Shown one piece after another: positions 6,046 through 8,351 of a stretch of DNA of 8,351 nucleotides. Source of the stretch: an uncultured Clostridia bacterium. GTDB lineage: Bacteria > Bacillota > Clostridia > TANB77 > CAG-508. The stretch covers positions 1 through 8,351 of the forward strand of contig CAKPJR010000050.1 in NCBI GenBank assembly GCA_934162925.1, in the 5' to 3' direction. The notes beneath the pieces were generated by a model. The model made no database searches, was not told the origin of the DNA, and worked only from the letters and a program-made list of their open reading frames with translations. The position numbers were made by a program, and so were the translations under genes. Every line of letters starts with the position of its first letter. Position 1 is the stretch's first letter.

Positions 6046-6432
6046 ATGTCTGACAATAATCATGAAGCAAATGTTCAAAGTGCAAATAATACCACTAGTA
6101 CAGTATGGCAAATTATTGGTAGATTAGTTGCAGCAGCAGTAGTTCTTGCAATTACAGCATTTTTTACACCTGGATTTCAAATTAACAATATTTGGTCTTT
6201 AGCTATAGCAGCTGTTGTTCTTACTGTATTAGATTATCTTATTGTTAAATTCACTGGTTTACATGCTAGTCCATTTGGAAAAGGATTTGTTGGTTTTGTG
6301 TTATCTGTAGTTATTCTTTATGTAACACAATATTTTGTTGCAGGATATTCAATTTCATGGATGGCAGCTATAATTGGTGCACTTATTTATGGTGTTATTG
6401 ATTATTTTATTCCTGGTGAGCAACAAATGTAA
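6046..6432 (+). CDS. YvlD/phage holin 4 family four-helix membrane protein
   Basis: The 128-residue protein has a polar N-terminus of about 20 residues, then four membrane helices: about residues 21-45 (ending FFTPGF), 51-70 (with VLDYLIVKFTG), 82-104 and 108-125 (ending GVIDYFIPG). The paired LDYLI and IDYFIPG motifs and the size fit the YvlD / phage_holin_4_2 superfamily, whose chromosomal members are not phage lysis proteins; in Bacillus they are envelope-stress membrane proteins. The start ATG at 6046 lies 8 nt after AGGAGG (6032-6037); a TTG at 6040 is too close to that site. It is the only plus-strand gene and stands alone, ending in the terminator at 6437-6499. Its codons are richer in GCA/GTT than those of its neighbours. 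Confidence 0.82.
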   Translation: MSDNNHEANVQSANNTTSTVWQIIGRLVAAAVVLAITAFFTPGFQINNIWSLAIAAVVLTVLDYLIVKFTGLHASPFGKGFVGFVLSVVILYVTQYFVAGYSISWMAAIIGALIYGVIDYFIPGEQQM

Positions 6433-6436
6433 CATC

Positions 6437-6499
6437 AAAAAAAGAGAGAAATAATGAAGCGAACATTTTGAGTTCACTTCATTACTTCTCTCTTTTTTT
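6437..6499. terminator. Strong bidirectional terminator after the YvlD-like gene
   Basis: A long interrupted stem: AAAAAAAGAGAGAA (6437-6450) pairs with TTCTCTCTTTTTTT (6486-6499), and ATAATGAAG continues opposite CTTCATTAC inside it. Either strand ends in seven T. It can stop the plus-strand gene and also transcription from the convergent WG-repeat gene. Confidence 0.9.
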
Positions 6500-6534
6500 G
6501 TTTACTTAAGGTTAGGGTTCCTTACTTCTGCCCG

Positions 6535-6566
6535 AGAAAAGCAAATGACATATATTTCGCACTTGC
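6535..6566 (-). terminator. Weak terminator after the WG-repeat gene
   Basis: On the minus strand GCAAGTG (6566-6560) pairs with CATTTGC (6547-6541) with one G-U, followed by TTTTC. It lies 34 bp past the stop codon. The stem is short and the T run only four, so much of the transcript may end at 6437-6499 instead. Confidence 0.45.
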
Positions 6567-6599
6567 TTCGAAGGAATACTTTACAAAATACCTTTCTTA

Positions 6600-7791
6600 T
6601 TAATTTGTTACTACTGTAGTATTAATGTATTCTATATATTCGTCTAGTTTTACTTCTGTTTCTCCTAATTTAACATAGTATTCTTTTTTAGAATTAGATG
6701 TTTTTGAATATATTTTATCTAATTCACATTTTATTATCATTTCTCCTGTCTGCAAATTTACTATTCCGTACTTATTATTTATTCCTACTACTACACCAGT
6801 TTGCTTATTATCTAAATTTTTTATTAAAAGTGCCGGTTCTGTTAAATTAGAATTCTCGTTAAATCCTATTTTATCATATTCAATATTAATTGCTATTTTT
6901 CCAGTTTCATTTAATATCCCATATTTATTATTCATTTTCACTTCATATAATAGAGGATCATTATTAATTATACGTATATTTTCATACTTTGTTTCTACTA
7001 TTTCTTTTCCTTCTTTTGATATTATTCCATATTTATTATCATTAGAAACTATATATCTTTGAGAATACTCATCAAATTGCATGCCTGAATACTTATATCC
7101 AATTATTGAATTTCCATTCAAATCTAAAACTCCCATTTTTCCAGTCTCATTTGATACAACCATCATATTATATGACATTACTCTCTGATTTGAAAAATCA
7201 CTACTTATTTTTAGTTTTTGTTTTGTTAAGTTTTCTTGGTATTGAGCTATTAAAGAATCTGTGGTATTAATTAATATTTTGTTATCTTTCTCAGAAAATT
7301 GATACACCAAATCAGCTCCAATATTTAAGTCTTCTAAAGCTATATATAATTTATCATCTTTTTTAATTATTTTATTTTTTAATTTGTACTGTTCTTCATC
7401 TAAATTTGATTTTGGTGTAATTTTATAAATTTCGTTGCTGTTTACTTTATATTCTATTATTTGATTAGTTGTGTCTATATATCCTTTATCCTTGTCTTCT
7501 TCATATTCTAAATATCCGGCCTTTTATATAATCATATCCTATTAAATCTGCTAACTTTTCTATATAAATATATGTTTTACTTGAACTGTCTTGTATAAGC
7601 AAATCCTCTGTTATTTGAGCATCTTTTCCATTAACAGCTAATCCTAAACTTTTTGTTACATTTGATTTCAAAGTATATATCAATGCTATCGAAATTATTA
7701 ATAATATAACCGAAATTATTAATAGTGTAAGTACCACTTTTTTCCCTTTTGATTTTTGCGGTTTTACTGTTTCTTGGCCTAATAAATCCAT
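6600..7791 (-). CDS. Membrane-anchored WG-repeat protein, interrupted by a +1 shift at CGG
   Basis: From the ATG at 7791 (SD AGGGGG) the protein has a basic cytoplasmic tail, a membrane helix (about residues 19-41) and an extracellular part. That part opens with LAVNGKDAQITEDLLIQDSS and KTYIYIEKLADLIGYDY, resembling the stalk domain of copper amine oxidase-type proteins. The zero frame reaches GGC CGG ATA and stops at TGA 5 codons later (residue 96). Skipping the C of CGG (7518) gives KGGYLEYEEDKDKGYIDTTN and runs open to 6600, restoring 396 residues. The rest holds at least four WG-type repeats (about 218-235, 253-270, 289-306, 340-358) with core (K)YGI(I/L/V)-(N/S)-x-x-G-(K/E). WG repeats form beta-propeller-like surface modules; the ligand is unknown. 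It follows tgt by 11 bp. Confidence 0.85.
7516..7518 (-). other. Apparent +1 frameshift site 3: CGG in the WG-repeat gene
   Basis: Codon 92 is CGG in the context AAA GGC CGG ATA TTT. Skipping the C gives AAA GGC GGA TAT TTA, and the frame stays open for a further 304 codons that contain all the WG repeats. The zero frame ends five codons after the site. The local GGCCGG is not a homopolymer of more than two bases. Confidence 0.87.
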
Positions 7792-7802
7792 TTTATATCC
7801 CC

Positions 7803-8351
7803 CTATTCTTTCGTATAACCATATTTTTTATAAAACTCATTTTTAAAGTTTAATAAATTATCATTCTCTATTTCTATTCTAACTCTTTCCATTAGTTTAG
7901 TCAAGAATCTTAGATTATGAATTGATAGTAATCTTACTCCTAAAATTTCATTTGCTTTTATTAAGTGCCTTATATATGCTCTACTGTAATTTTTGCAAGT
8001 ATAGCAATCACATTCTTTATCTACTGGTCCCCAGTCTCTTTCATATGTTGCATTTCTTACCACAACTTTCCCATTCCATGTCATTGCTGTTCCGTTTCTT
8101 GCAATTCTTGTTGGAAGAACGCAGTCACACATATCAATCCCTGCTAAAGCTGCTTCTATTAAGTAGTCTGGTGTTCCTACTCCCATTAAGTACCTTGGTT
8201 TGTCTTTTGGCATAAGTGGAGTTGTATATTTAAGAATTTTTAAAAACTCTTCTTTTGGTTCTCCTACACTTATTCCTCCTATTGCATATCCAGGAAAATC
8301 TAAAGCTATTAAATCTTCTGCAGATTTCTTTCTTAAATCCTCGTAAAATCC
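7803..8351 (-). CDS. tgt: Queuine/preQ1 tRNA-ribosyltransferase, C-terminal part (runs off the window)
   Basis: The last 182 codons are present; the gene begins beyond base 8351. Tgt swaps guanine-34 of tRNAs with GUN anticodons for preQ1 in the queuosine pathway. GGISVGEP and YLMGVGTPDYLIEA form substrate-pocket loops. Next come FD-equivalent MCDCVLPTRIARNGTAMTW with the catalytic aspartate D, a zinc site CDCYTC...H (cysteines of ECDCYTCK and the histidine of LLSIHNLRF), and the normal C-terminus FKNEFYKKYGY. The TSHG seen in many relatives reads TWNG here. It ends at TAG 7805-7803, 11 bp before the WG-repeat gene, where many Clostridia have yajC instead. An internal ATG at 8213 is not the start, because homology continues in frame to the window edge. 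Confidence 0.96.
   Translation of the reverse strand, partial: GFYEDLRKKSAEDLIALDFPGYAIGGISVGEPKEEFLKILKYTTPLMPKDKPRYLMGVGTPDYLIEAALAGIDMCDCVLPTRIARNGTAMTWNGKVVVRNATYERDWGPVDKECDCYTCKNYSRAYIRHLIKANEILGVRLLSIHNLRFLTKLMERVRIEIENDNLLNFKNEFYKKYGYTKE

Noticed and set aside
6046..6432. Phage holin indicating a prophage
   Set aside because: The superfamily name is misleading; there are no phage genes, integrase or attachment repeats nearby, and the gene resembles chromosomal YvlD proteins.
1..8351. CRISPR arrays, tRNA or rRNA genes, insertion sequences
   Set aside because: No regularly spaced repeats, tRNA-like or rRNA sequences, transposase genes or terminal inverted repeats were seen on either strand.

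Overview
This is an AT-rich chromosomal window from a Bacillota-type (Clostridia-like) bacterium. The evidence is strong Shine-Dalgarno sites (AAGGAG, GGAGG), near-consensus sigma-A promoters, a SAM-I (S-box) riboswitch in front of metK, the DUF421/DUF4363 pair, and the order metK - small glycosyltransferase-like gene - recD2. All genes but one lie on the minus strand, so they are described from right to left. The exact lineage cannot be told from the sequence.

Layout from the right: the C-terminal part of tgt (8351-7803) is followed 11 bp later by a membrane-anchored WG-repeat protein (7791-6600). Hairpin terminators follow (6535-6566 and 6437-6499; the second is shared with the convergent gene). 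The only plus-strand gene is a four-helix membrane protein of the YvlD/phage-holin-4 type (6046-6432). Divergent from it is a two-gene operon, yetF-like DUF421 (5826-5148) and DUF4363 (5151-4765), overlapping by 4 bp. A consensus promoter, a SAM-I aptamer and an intrinsic terminator (4745-4553) then control metK (4404-3295). Behind metK come a small glycosyltransferase-like gene and recD2 (2802-603). A compact cassette at about 247-579 resembles a type I toxin-antitoxin locus: a 39-residue hydrophobic peptide gene and a convergent ~84-nt RNA, each with a near-perfect promoter, meeting at one bidirectional terminator. The start of recG (202-1) closes the window.

The most striking observation is a shared anomaly in three unrelated genes (recD2, the DUF421 gene and the WG-repeat gene). 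Each is broken by an apparent +1 frameshift at an in-frame CGG codon. In each case, skipping the C of CGG and reading on as GGN (Gly) restores the whole downstream reading frame. In recD2 and DUF421 it also gives the glycine expected from the family (HKSQ-G-SEF; GKREI-G-QMQPFEL). A manual scan of every CDS in the window found no other in-frame CGG codon: CGG occurs three times in frame, and all three are shift sites. This suggests CGG is not read as arginine here but serves as (or tolerates) a +1 frameshift signal. Systematic sequence error or three parallel mutations are the alternatives.
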